Shown here: positions 53,635 to 61,832 of the stretch, piece after piece
Layout: each line of letters begins with the position of its first letter
Numbering within the stretch: the stretch's first letter is position 1
Assembly (NCBI RefSeq): GCF_014385095.1
Contig: NZ_JACRTC010000005.1
Location: 62,001-126,000, forward strand
Source of the DNA: Zongyangia hominis
GTDB lineage: Bacteria > Bacillota > Clostridia > Oscillospirales > Ruminococcaceae
Direction of reading: 5' to 3'
DNA: 64,000 nt
Notes under the pieces: model-generated
What the model was told of the DNA's origin: nothing
What the model saw: only the letters and a program-made list of their open reading frames with translations
The model's database searches: none
Program-made: the position numbers and the translations under genes

Positions 53635-55392
53635 TTAGAGTACCTGCGCGCTGGCGGAATTGCAGACAATACCGCGGCGCGCATCCACCGTGACGGAGGT
53701 TCCGTTGGTGAGGATGGAAACGGCGTTTTTGGCGCCCACGATGACGGGGATGTCCAGCGCCAGCCCCACAATGGCGGCGTGAGAGTTGCTGCCGTCAATC
53801 TCGGTGACAATGCCAGCGGCCTTCTTCATCAGGCTCAAAATATTGTTGGAGGTGCTGGGGATGACTAAGATGTCGCCGTCCCGGAATTTTTTGAGCGCCT
53901 CCTCCTCATTCTCCACCACGCACAGGTTGGCGCAGACCGAAGCCGAGCCGATGCCCACACCGGTGACCAGGATGTCCCCCACCACATGCACTTTGAGCAT
54001 GTTGGTGGTGCCGGAGATGCCCAGCGGCACGCCGGCGGTGATGACCACCAGATCGCCGTCCTTGACATAACCCACCTTTTTAGCCTGTTCCACCGAGTGG
54101 TCGAAGAGAACGTCGGTGTTCTTCTTCTCCTCGATGAGCAGGGGCAGGACGCCCCAGGACAGGGCCAGCTGCCGGTAGACATGGGGTTCCATGGTGCCGC
54201 CGATGATGGGAACCGACGGGCGGAATTTGGAGATCATCCGGGCGGTGGTGCCGGTCTTGGTTACAGTGATGATGGCGGAAGCGCCCAGGTCGTAGGCGGT
54301 GGTGCAGGTGGCGTGGGAGATGGCGTTGGTCACATCGGAAATGGGGTCCAAATCCCGGGTGTAGAACCGCTTTTTATAGTCGATATCCCGCTCGGCCCGC
54401 TCGGCAATCCGCGCCATGGTCCGCACCGCTTCCACCGGGTAGAGCCCGGCGGCGGTTTCGCCGGAGAGCATGATGGCGCTGGTGCCGTCGTAGATGGCGT
54501 TGGCCACGTCGGTGGCCTCGGCGCGAGTGGGACGGGGGTTCTTCATCATGCTGTCGAGCATCTGGGTGGCGGTGATGACCTGCCGCCCGGCGCTGTATCC
54601 CTTTTTGATCAGTTCCTTTTGGATGATGGGCACTTCCTCCAGGGGGATTTCCACGCCCATGTCGCCTCGGGCGATCATAATGCCGTCGGATACCCGGAGA
54701 ATTTCGTCGATGTTGGCCACGCCCTCGCCGTTTTCAATCTTGGCGATGATGCGGATGGAGCTGCAATGACGCTCGTCCAAAATCCTGCGGATCTCAAGGA
54801 TGTCGGCGGCGCTGCGGGTGAAGGATGCGGCGATAAAATCAAAGCCGTTGTCGATGCCGAAAAGAATGTCCTCCCGGTCCTTGGGACTGATGTAATCCAT
54901 GGAGATGCTCACCCCGGGGACGTTGACGCCTTTGCGGTCGGAGATGGTGCCGCCGTTGATGACCTTGCAGATGATGTCGGTGGCGGTGATCTCCCGGACT
55001 TTCAGCTCGATGAGGCCGTCGTCAAGCAGGATGCGGCTGCCCACTTCCACGTCGCTGACAAGCCCCGCGAAGGTGATGGAGACGATGGAAGCGTCGCCTT
55101 CCACCTGGCGGGAAGTCAGGGTGAATTGGTCGCCTGGTTTGAGGGTGACACGGCCTTCCTTGAAGGTGCCGATGCGGATCTCCGGCCCTTTGGTGTCGAG
55201 GAGCGCGGCGATGGGGAGCTGGAGCTCTTCCCGCAGCTCTTCCAATATATCCAGGCGCTTGCGGTGCTCGTCGTAAGTGCCGTGGGAAAAATTAAAGCGG
55301 GCGACGTTCATCCCGGAAAGGATGAGCTGCCTCACCGTTTCTTTGTCGTCGGTTGCCGGGCCGAGTGTGCAGATAATTTTTGTTTTGCGCAT
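53635..55392 (-). CDS. pyk: Pyruvate kinase with C-terminal PEP-utilizer domain
   Basis: Pyruvate kinase converts PEP and ADP to pyruvate and ATP. The 585-residue protein starts MRKTKIICTLGPATDDKETV and has the K+/Mg-site block FNFSHGTYDEH, LLDTKGPEIR and the active-site block MIARGDMGVEIPLEEVPIIQ near 240. A Bacillus-type extra C-terminal domain (about 475-585) carries SNSHAAIVGLALDIPVIVG. The longer frame upstream from 55464 is rejected, since GGGAGG precedes 55392. The sortase gene is 19 bp downstream on the same strand, an unusual partner. Confidence 0.96.
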   Translation of the reverse strand: MRKTKIICTLGPATDDKETVRQLILSGMNVARFNFSHGTYDEHRKRLDILEELREELQLPIAALLDTKGPEIRIGTFKEGRVTLKPGDQFTLTSRQVEGDASIVSITFAGLVSDVEVGSRILLDDGLIELKVREITATDIICKVINGGTISDRKGVNVPGVSISMDYISPKDREDILFGIDNGFDFIAASFTRSAADILEIRRILDERHCSSIRIIAKIENGEGVANIDEILRVSDGIMIARGDMGVEIPLEEVPIIQKELIKKGYSAGRQVITATQMLDSMMKNPRPTRAEATDVANAIYDGTSAIMLSGETAAGLYPVEAVRTMARIAERAERDIDYKKRFYTRDLDPISDVTNAISHATCTTAYDLGASAIITVTKTGTTARMISKFRPSVPIIGGTMEPHVYRQLALSWGVLPLLIEEKKNTDVLFDHSVEQAKKVGYVKDGDLVVITAGVPLGISGTTNMLKVHVVGDILVTGVGIGSASVCANLCVVENEEEALKKFRDGDILVIPSTSNNILSLMKKAAGIVTEIDGSNSHAAIVGLALDIPVIVGAKNAVSILTNGTSVTVDARRGIVCNSASAQVL

Positions 55393-55603
55393 ACAAAGAC
55401 CTCCCTTTTGGCGAGAGCCGCGAGGATGGGGTGAACATTCCATCAGAACCCCCGAGCCACACAACTCTCAGTTCTCACTATTTTAGCAGATTTACGGCGA
55501 TTTTTCTATCCTTTTGCCGTGTATGTAATCACTTTGAAAGAACTTTTCTTCCCCCTCTGGAAAGGGAACGCCCCGGCCGGCAAAAATTTTTTTCTGCCAA
55601 GCA
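55393..55603. other. Divergent intergenic region between pyk and the GntR gene
   Basis: No gene. A clear minus-strand promoter for pyk could not be assigned; only a TAAAAT-type -10 was noted. Confidence 0.35.
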
Positions 55604-55632
55604 TTGACAGGAATATCCGGGACTGTTATACT
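55604..55632 (+). promoter_or_regulatory. Sigma-A promoter of the GntR-ABC operon
   Basis: TTGACA (55604-55609), 17 bp, TATACT (55627-55632). Confidence 0.9.
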
Positions 55633-55635
55633 CAA

Positions 55636-55660
55636 ACTGTATTAAGAGACATAGTACAGT
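55636..55660 (+). promoter_or_regulatory. Candidate GntR operator
   Basis: The inverted repeat ACTGTA (55636-55641), 13 bp, TACAGT (55655-55660) lies across the expected transcription start. It is well placed for autorepression by the GntR protein. Confidence 0.7.
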
Positions 55661-55678
55661 TAGAACAGTGAGGTGAAC

Positions 55679-56053
55679 ATGGTGATCACACTGGATATGC
55701 ACAGCCGGGTGCCGATTTATGAGCAGCTCTGCCAGAGGGTGACGGAGCTGGTGGCGGCGGGCGCTCTGGAGCCGGGGGACCAGCTGCCGTCGGTGCGGCT
55801 GCTGGCCCGGGACCTGGGAGTCAACCCCAACACCGTCAATAAGGCTTACCAGGAATTGGAGCGCAAGGGCGTCATCTGTTCGGTGGCGGGGAAGGGGAGC
55901 TTCGTCTCCACGGCCCAGGAGGTTTCTATCGTTTTGCAAAAGAAGCTGCTAGAAGAATACGGCGGTATCTGCCAGGCGTGCAAAAAAGTGGGGATTCAGT
56001 CCAGTGCCTTGGCGGCTATCTTGGAACAAACTTTTGCACAGGAGGGAGAATGA
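55679..56053 (+). CDS. GntR-family (YtrA-type) transcriptional regulator
   Basis: A 124-residue protein with the N-terminal winged helix of the YtrA subfamily: VPIYEQLCQRVTELVAAGAL, then LPSVRLLARDLGVNPNTVNK and GVICSVAGKGSFV. The effector domain is reduced to a short helical tail. YtrA proteins repress their own ABC operon and often respond to wall-active antibiotics. ATG 55679 with GAGGTG is preferred. Its stop overlaps the next start (ATGA), and the operator lies at its own promoter. Confidence 0.92.
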   Translation: MVITLDMHSRVPIYEQLCQRVTELVAAGALEPGDQLPSVRLLARDLGVNPNTVNKAYQELERKGVICSVAGKGSFVSTAQEVSIVLQKKLLEEYGGICQACKKVGIQSSALAAILEQTFAQEGE

Positions 56054-56955
56054 GTATGATTGCGCTGGATCATTTGACAAAGACCTTTGGCAGGGAACGG
56101 GCGGTGGACGATTTGACCCTCACCGTCAAGGAAGGTTCCATCTTTGGGCTCATCGGCTCCAACGGCTCGGGTAAATCCACGGCGCTCCGGATGATCGCCG
56201 GCATCTACGCGCCGGACAGGGGACAGGTGACACTTTCAGACGCCCCTGTTTTTGATCATGAGCGGGCCAAGGAACAAATATTCATCATCTGCGACCAGCC
56301 CTTTATCCAGGCGGGAGAAAATTTGGAGGACCTGGCCCATTTTTATAGCCATATCTACCCGGGCTTCTCCTGGGATGACTATGAGGAGCTCTGCCAGGTC
56401 TTCGACATGGAGCGGAAGAAGCCCATCAATACCTTTTCCAAGGGCATTCGAAAGCTGGCCATGATCATCATCGCCCTGTCCTGTAATCCTCAGGTGCTGC
56501 TCATGGACGAATCCTTCGACGGGCTGGACATGGTGGTGCGGGCGGCGGTGAAAAAGCTGCTCATCGACCGGGTGGCCCGGCAGGAGATGACGGTGGTCGC
56601 CACCTCCCACAACCTCTATGAAATTGAGGAGCTGTGCGACCACGTGGCCATCATTCACAAAGGGAGGTTGATTTTGGAGCGGGACCTCGACGCCCTCAAG
56701 GAGGAATTTGTCCGGGTGCAGACCGCTTTTCGGGAGCCTCTGCCCGACGACGCCCTCGCCGGTATAGAGGTTATCAGTCGGGAAAGCCGGGGCAGCCTCC
56801 TCACCCTCATTGTCAAAGCGGGATTTTCCGAACTCAAAGAGCGGCTCGAACCGTATGGCCCCCTCTTTTTGGAGAACCTGCCGCTGACGCTGGAAGAAAT
56901 CTTTATAAAGGAAATGGAGGCGGTCGGCTATGACTACAAAAATATCACTTTCTAA
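56050..56955 (+). CDS. ABC transporter ATP-binding protein (YtrB-like)
   Basis: A 301-residue ATPase. Walker A GSNGSGKST is near residue 37, the Q-loop region CDQPFIQAGENL near 80, a weak signature NTFSKGIRKLAM near 132 and Walker B VLLMDESFDGLDM near 151. The order matches the GntR-associated ABC-2 type transporters. The signature (FSKGI) is the divergent form seen in that group. Translation is coupled to the GntR gene and its C-terminus overlaps the permease gene by 26 bp. Confidence 0.93.
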   Translation: MSMIALDHLTKTFGRERAVDDLTLTVKEGSIFGLIGSNGSGKSTALRMIAGIYAPDRGQVTLSDAPVFDHERAKEQIFIICDQPFIQAGENLEDLAHFYSHIYPGFSWDDYEELCQVFDMERKKPINTFSKGIRKLAMIIIALSCNPQVLLMDESFDGLDMVVRAAVKKLLIDRVARQEMTVVATSHNLYEIEELCDHVAIIHKGRLILERDLDALKEEFVRVQTAFREPLPDDALAGIEVISRESRGSLLTLIVKAGFSELKERLEPYGPLFLENLPLTLEEIFIKEMEAVGYDYKNITF

Positions 56956-59137
56956 CCAGCAGCGAACCGGTTTTTTGTTCCGCCATGCCGTCAAGCGGCT
57001 CAAAGGGGTGGGGTTCATTTCCTGTATTGTGTATCTGGCGGTCTTCACCATCCCCTTTATCATCCGCTCCGTCCAGGCCCAAGAGGAGTATTTTGCCAGC
57101 GAAGTGGGCAAAATCTACGGCTTCACCGGCGCACTACTGTTCATCCTGCCGGTAGTGATGCCCCTCTTTACCGGGGTCATGAGCTTCCAGTTCATGCACC
57201 AGGCCGACCGGGCCGACCTCTATTACAGCCTGCCGGTGCGGCGTCCCACCCTGTTTTTTACCCACTTCCTGGCGGGACTGACGGTGTCCATCCTGCCGCT
57301 GCTCGTCATCTATCTCCCCAGCGCCGTGATGGTGCTCATTAAAAATCCCTTTGGCATCACCCTCGTTTCCTTACTCACTGAGTTCTTGACATTGTGTCTG
57401 ACCCTATTCATCAGCTACACCCTGGTTTGCTTTATCGGTGTGTTTACCCCCACCGTCCTAGACCATGTGCTCTATACCGGCGGCATCGGCGCGGCCATTT
57501 CCCTGGGCATCGGCTACACCGTGCAGGCGCTCTCTCAGATGCTGGTGGGGTTTTCGGGCGGAGCGCTGCTGTTGAGGAACTTCGGGTCCCTCTGGTGCAA
57601 CCCCTTCCTGCTTAGCTACCGGATTTTCATCGACAACGACCGGTACCGCTGGCCGCTGCTCCTTTCCTTCCTTGCCCTGGCAGTTGTATGCCTCCTGCTC
57701 TCCGTCTTCGGCTTCTGCCGCCACGGCTGTGAGCGGGCGGGCCGTGTGGGAGGACGGACCCTGGTCAAAGAAATCTGTAAGTATGTGGGCGCCTACGTCG
57801 GCGGCCTACTGCTGAGCCTGGCGCTGGGGGGGATGACGGATCTCTCCCCGGGCGTTATGATCGTGGGACTGCTCTTGGGCTCCTTCATCGCCTACACCAT
57901 CATCGAGGCCGTCTCCATGCGCAGCTTTCGCACCTTCGGACGGAGCATGAAGGGGTACGCCGTGACGGCCGTCTGCCTGCTGGCCCTCTTTTCGGTGGCG
58001 CGCTTTGACCTCATGGGGTACCAAAATCGGGTGCCGTCCACCCAGCAGATCGCCAGCGTCTCCATCGACTATTTCGGCGTATCCGACACCCATGTGAGCC
58101 ATGGGGAAGGCAATCCCCGCCTCACCCTGGAAACCCCTGAGGCCATCGAAGCGGTGCGCAATCTCCACACCGGCCTCGTCGAGAGCCTGGTGCCCATGGG
58201 CGGCAGAGAGGCGGATTATTATTTTGGCGGCACCGAAATCGCCAAGACGGTGACGGTGTCCTACCATCTTAAGAATGGATTGACCCTACAACGGCGGTAT
58301 GAGAAGGTGATGAGGGCGGACTTCCCCTATTTTGAGGCGCTCTGTGTGGTGCCGGAATTCCGGCAGAAGACCGATCTTTCCGCTATGGTGGAGCCCAACC
58401 GCTTTAATTCCTTCCAGCTCTATAACGCTGTGGGGCAGAAGGCCGCGCTGATGAACCTGGACTTAGAAAAGCAGGCTGAACTCCTCGACGCCATCGCCAA
58501 GGACCGGGCTTCGGAAACGCCCCAGCAGTTTGCCCGGCCGCAAAGCCCCTCCCTCGGCAGTATTGTCATCACCGCTACCCCCTCCGCCTTGGGGGAAAAC
58601 CTGGCGCTTTTACAGAAAAACGGGCTCAATTCCTATCACGGGGTGGTGGTCATCGGCACACATTATGAAAACACCCTGGCCCTCTTAAAAAAGTGGGGCT
58701 TCGATCAGAATTTGGATCTGCCGTCCGGCCAAGTCAAAGTGGCCTATGTGGATTACAGCGGCACAATGTTCGGGCAGGAAACGCCTCTCTTTTTAAGCGA
58801 GCCCAATGGGGACAATGGATACCGCACCTCCATCGGCATGCTGGAAGAGGGCGCTTGGGGCAAGGAGCCGTCGTCTATTTTAAACCCCGAGGAAATCCAG
58901 GCGCTCTTGTCGTGCTCCTATCAGCAGTACACGAACGAGCAGGGCTATGTGGTGGCCTATGTCGTGGAGGGCGCCACCGAGGCGCAGATGCTCTTGATCC
59001 CCTATGAAAAGGCGCCCGAATTTCTCAAGAAAGCGCTCGACAACTATGAGGTGGATGTGACCAGTTCCTATTATGAGGGGACCCCGGCCGACACGGTGAA
59101 AACGCCTCCCATCACCGCACAAACCATCCGGGAATGA
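56930..59137 (+). CDS. ABC transporter permease with large extracellular domain
   Basis: A 735-residue membrane protein with about eight to nine hydrophobic segments in residues 25-370 and a roughly 350-residue soluble C-terminal part after the last helix. The early helices include GALLFILPVVMPLFTGVMSF. The sequence around residues 80-100 (HQADRADLYYSLPVRRPTLF) is typical of ABC-2 permeases next to GntR regulators. Substrate unknown; a role in cell-envelope stress is inferred from the ytr-like operon layout. Confidence 0.88.
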   Translation: MTTKISLSNQQRTGFLFRHAVKRLKGVGFISCIVYLAVFTIPFIIRSVQAQEEYFASEVGKIYGFTGALLFILPVVMPLFTGVMSFQFMHQADRADLYYSLPVRRPTLFFTHFLAGLTVSILPLLVIYLPSAVMVLIKNPFGITLVSLLTEFLTLCLTLFISYTLVCFIGVFTPTVLDHVLYTGGIGAAISLGIGYTVQALSQMLVGFSGGALLLRNFGSLWCNPFLLSYRIFIDNDRYRWPLLLSFLALAVVCLLLSVFGFCRHGCERAGRVGGRTLVKEICKYVGAYVGGLLLSLALGGMTDLSPGVMIVGLLLGSFIAYTIIEAVSMRSFRTFGRSMKGYAVTAVCLLALFSVARFDLMGYQNRVPSTQQIASVSIDYFGVSDTHVSHGEGNPRLTLETPEAIEAVRNLHTGLVESLVPMGGREADYYFGGTEIAKTVTVSYHLKNGLTLQRRYEKVMRADFPYFEALCVVPEFRQKTDLSAMVEPNRFNSFQLYNAVGQKAALMNLDLEKQAELLDAIAKDRASETPQQFARPQSPSLGSIVITATPSALGENLALLQKNGLNSYHGVVVIGTHYENTLALLKKWGFDQNLDLPSGQVKVAYVDYSGTMFGQETPLFLSEPNGDNGYRTSIGMLEEGAWGKEPSSILNPEEIQALLSCSYQQYTNEQGYVVAYVVEGATEAQMLLIPYEKAPEFLKKALDNYEVDVTSSYYEGTPADTVKTPPITAQTIRE

Positions 59138-59173
59138 CAAAGGCACGGGACGCTTCCCGCCCTGAGCCTCAAA

Positions 59174-59212
59174 AAAGCAAGCCTCCGCGATACTGCGGAG
59201 GCTTGCTTTTTA
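59174..59212 (+). terminator. Terminator of the GntR-ABC operon
   Basis: AAGCAAGCCTCCGC pairs with GCGGAGGCTTGCTT around GATACT, followed by TTT. Confidence 0.93.
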
Positions 59213-59219
59213 CGCGCGG

Positions 59220-59248
59220 TTGTTGGCTTGTCCTGGGTGTGCTATAAT
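59220..59248 (+). promoter_or_regulatory. Sigma-A promoter of the CAT-like gene
   Basis: TTGTTG (59220-59225), 17 bp, TATAAT (59243-59248). Confidence 0.7.
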
Positions 59249-59283
59249 TGAGACATCAATCGACGTAAAAGGAGGGAAAGACC

Positions 59284-59928
59284 ATGACAAACTTCCGCTA
59301 CCTGGATATGGATGCCTATCCGAGAAAACAGCACTTTGCGTATTTTCATAGCCTCGCTTACCCTTACGTGGGGGTGACCGCCAATGTGAAGATCACCGCC
59401 TTAAAAGCGGGTGCCAAGGAGAAGGGATGGCCCTTCTTCCTCACCTTCTGCTATTGTGCGGCCAATGCGGCCAACGAGGTCCCGGAATTTCGCCAGAGAA
59501 TTGAGGGCGACCGCATCATCGAATACGACCGGTGTAAGACCTCCCATACCGTGGCCCTGGACGACGGCACTTACTGCTACTGCACCCTGGACAGCAGCCT
59601 GCCCTTTCACGAATACCTGACCTATGCCGTGCGGGCCCAGGAGGACGCTAAGCGCGCAAAGCGGGTGGAGGATGATGAGGATGTCAGGAGCCTCTTTTTT
59701 ATCTCCTCTCTGCCATGGCTCACCTACACGTCGTTAGTGCAGCCGGTCCCCCTGCCCGCCGACACGAACCCCAGAATCACTTGGGGTAAGTTTTTTAAAG
59801 AGAGGGGGGAGATCATGATGCCGGTCTCCGTTTTGTGCCACCACGCCCTCGTAGACGGGCTGCACGCCCGTTTCTATGAGGCGCTGGACCGGCAGATACA
59901 GGCCCTGTGCGAAGAAGCCTCGGTATAA
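59284..59928 (+). CDS. Chloramphenicol acetyltransferase-like protein
   Basis: The 214-residue protein has the CAT fold and length of type A enzymes. The catalytic His motif reads CHHALVDGLHARFYEALD near residue 187 (HxxxDG), and RKQHFAYFHSLAYPYVGVTA is the N-terminal family block. Real CAT would inactivate chloramphenicol, but chromosomal copies in anaerobes without mobile neighbours are common and often not linked to resistance. It stands alone with promoter and GGAGGG ribosome site. Confidence 0.87.
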   Translation: MTNFRYLDMDAYPRKQHFAYFHSLAYPYVGVTANVKITALKAGAKEKGWPFFLTFCYCAANAANEVPEFRQRIEGDRIIEYDRCKTSHTVALDDGTYCYCTLDSSLPFHEYLTYAVRAQEDAKRAKRVEDDEDVRSLFFISSLPWLTYTSLVQPVPLPADTNPRITWGKFFKERGEIMMPVSVLCHHALVDGLHARFYEALDRQIQALCEEASV

Positions 59929-60029
59929 GAAAATCGACCGCCAGATGGCGGCTGATTTCCCAGTCTGGTGATCAAGGCCACGAAGGCCCGTTGGTTCCAA
60001 GGGACAGTTATCGGAGTATAAGAAAATAA

Positions 60030-60062
60030 ATAAGCGCCGCCCATTGGGCGGCGCTTTTATTG
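60030..60062. terminator. Bidirectional terminator
   Basis: AAGCGCCGCCC pairs with GGGCGGCGCTT around ATT, with T-rich and A-rich flanks. It serves the CAT-like gene (via 60 bp of gap) and the convergent nhaC. Confidence 0.88.
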
Positions 60063-60073
60063 AGCGAAAAATT

Positions 60074-61603
60074 TTATGCGTTTACGGCCTCTTTTTTCTT
60101 CTGGATGAGCTTGAGCACCACGAGGACGGCCAGCATCATGACGATGGAAGCGGCCAAGGTGATGTAGACGTTGTTGGTGAAACCAGCGATCAGGAAGCCC
60201 ACGAAGCAGACGGCGGAAACCGTAGTTGCGTAAGGAATCTGGGTGGTGACATGGTCGATGTGGTTGCAGCGGGCACCGGTGGAGGAGAGGATGGTGGTGT
60301 CCGAGATGGGAGAGATGTGGTCGCCATAGACAGCGCCTGCCAGAGTGGCCGCCAGGGCGGGAATCAGCAGGTTGGAGCCGGTGGCGCCGATGATGGGAAC
60401 CACGATGGGGATAAGGATACCGAAGGTGCCCCAGGAAGTTCCGGTGGCAAAGGCCAAGAGGCTCGCAACGACGAAGACGACGGCGGGGAGAATCTGCAGC
60501 GGCATGTTGCTGGTCTCCACCAGATGGCCCACAAAGCCGCCGGTGTTGAGGTAGTCCGCGCTGCAGACGCCGCTGATGGTCCAGGCCAGGGTTAGAATGA
60601 TAAACGCCGGCACCATGGACTTGACGCCTTCGGTGATGCCGTCCATGAAGTCTCTAAAGCCGAGAATTTTGCGGGGCAGGAAGAGGATGAACGCCACGAC
60701 CAAGGCGCCCAATCCGCCCATGCACAGGGATTTGGAGGCGTCGGTATTGCCGAAGGCCTCGCCGATGGAGGACGCTTCCCCGGTGAACAGGCCGCCCACA
60801 TAGAGCATGGCCAAAATGGAAAAGACGATCAGCGCCACGATGGGGATGATCAGATCGTACACCTTGCCCTTTTTGGCAGACTGGGTACCGGATTCCTCAA
60901 TGTCCTCGGGATGGTCCGGGTTGGAATGCAGATCGTTTTTAAAGACCGCGTTGTGCTCGAATTTGGCCATGGGGCCGTAGTCCAGGTTGGTCCAGCAGAT
61001 GAAGACCACCATGATAATGGTCAGGAAGGCGTACAGGTTAAAGGGGATGGTCTGGATAAAGGTGGCCATGCCGTCGGCCACGCCGGAGGACTCCATGGTG
61101 GAGCCGACCGCCACCGCCCAGCTGGAAATGGGGGCGATGATGCACACCGGGGCCGCGGTGGCGTCGATGATGTAAGCGAGTTTTGCACGGGATACGTGGT
61201 GCTTGTCGGTGACGGGGCGCATGACAGTGCCCACGGTCAGGCAATTAAAATAATCGTCGATGAAGATCAGAGCGCCCAGCACTCCGGTGGCAAACTGCGC
61301 GCCGGCACGGGTCTTGAGTTTTTTGACTGCCCAGTCGCCGTAAGCGGCGGAGCCGCCCGCCTTGGTGATGACGCATACCAGCGCACCCAGCAGGGCAAGG
61401 AACAGAATGATACTGGCGTTGCCGCCCAGTTTGTCCGACATGATGCCAAAGGTGACATCAATGGTTTTTACCACATCAAAATGGGTATAAATCAAGGTGC
61501 CGGAGAGAATACCGATGAGCAGCGACGAGATGACCTCTTTGGTAAGAAGTGCCAGAACAATTGCGATAATGGGTGGCAAGATTGTCAACCATCCAAATTC
61601 CAT
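60074..61603 (-). CDS. nhaC: NhaC-family Na+/H+ antiporter
   Basis: A 509-residue membrane protein with about twelve helices, and family blocks FIDDYFNCLTVGTVMRPVTD at about residues 113-132 and TGTSWGTFGILIPIVVPI near 392. GDHISPISDTTILSSTGARC occurs near 433. It exchanges sodium (or another ion) for protons; NhaC relatives also exchange organic acids. ATG 61603 was chosen from the GGAGG site; a longer start at 61627 lies upstream of it. Single gene with the terminator at its 3' end. Confidence 0.9.
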   Translation of the reverse strand: MEFGWLTILPPIIAIVLALLTKEVISSLLIGILSGTLIYTHFDVVKTIDVTFGIMSDKLGGNASIILFLALLGALVCVITKAGGSAAYGDWAVKKLKTRAGAQFATGVLGALIFIDDYFNCLTVGTVMRPVTDKHHVSRAKLAYIIDATAAPVCIIAPISSWAVAVGSTMESSGVADGMATFIQTIPFNLYAFLTIIMVVFICWTNLDYGPMAKFEHNAVFKNDLHSNPDHPEDIEESGTQSAKKGKVYDLIIPIVALIVFSILAMLYVGGLFTGEASSIGEAFGNTDASKSLCMGGLGALVVAFILFLPRKILGFRDFMDGITEGVKSMVPAFIILTLAWTISGVCSADYLNTGGFVGHLVETSNMPLQILPAVVFVVASLLAFATGTSWGTFGILIPIVVPIIGATGSNLLIPALAATLAGAVYGDHISPISDTTILSSTGARCNHIDHVTTQIPYATTVSAVCFVGFLIAGFTNNVYITLAASIVMMLAVLVVLKLIQKKKEAVNA

Positions 61604-61798
61604 CTCATTTTCCTCCAAACTTTCCATGGAAAAAATCCATTTTTTACTTAAGTCTTATGATACCATATCAAAGTGCTTCCCGCAATTGATCTGTGAACAA
61701 TTGATGTACTTTTGTCGGATTTACTATGAATGAAAGCCGAGATTTATGCAGAAATCTAAAAGATATGGAGAAATGAACAAGATTCTTTGTAAAATGAG

Positions 61799-61832
61799 AA
61801 CAGGACCGGCTTTGAGCAGCAGGTCCTGTTTT
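61799..61832. terminator. Terminator overlapping the end of cardiolipin synthase
   Basis: AACAGGACC pairs with GGTCCTGTT; the stem overlaps the stop of the minus-strand cls gene. Confidence 0.75.

Noticed and set aside
53986..55434. Long open frame (482 codons) on the plus strand opposite pyk
   Set aside because: It is the antisense shadow of pyruvate kinase in GC-rich sequence: rich in Gly/Asp/Val/His with no family pattern and no ribosome site.
59284..59928. CAT-like gene considered as a mobile resistance gene
   Set aside because: No transposase, integrase, inverted repeats or plasmid-type genes surround it and its composition fits the neighbourhood.
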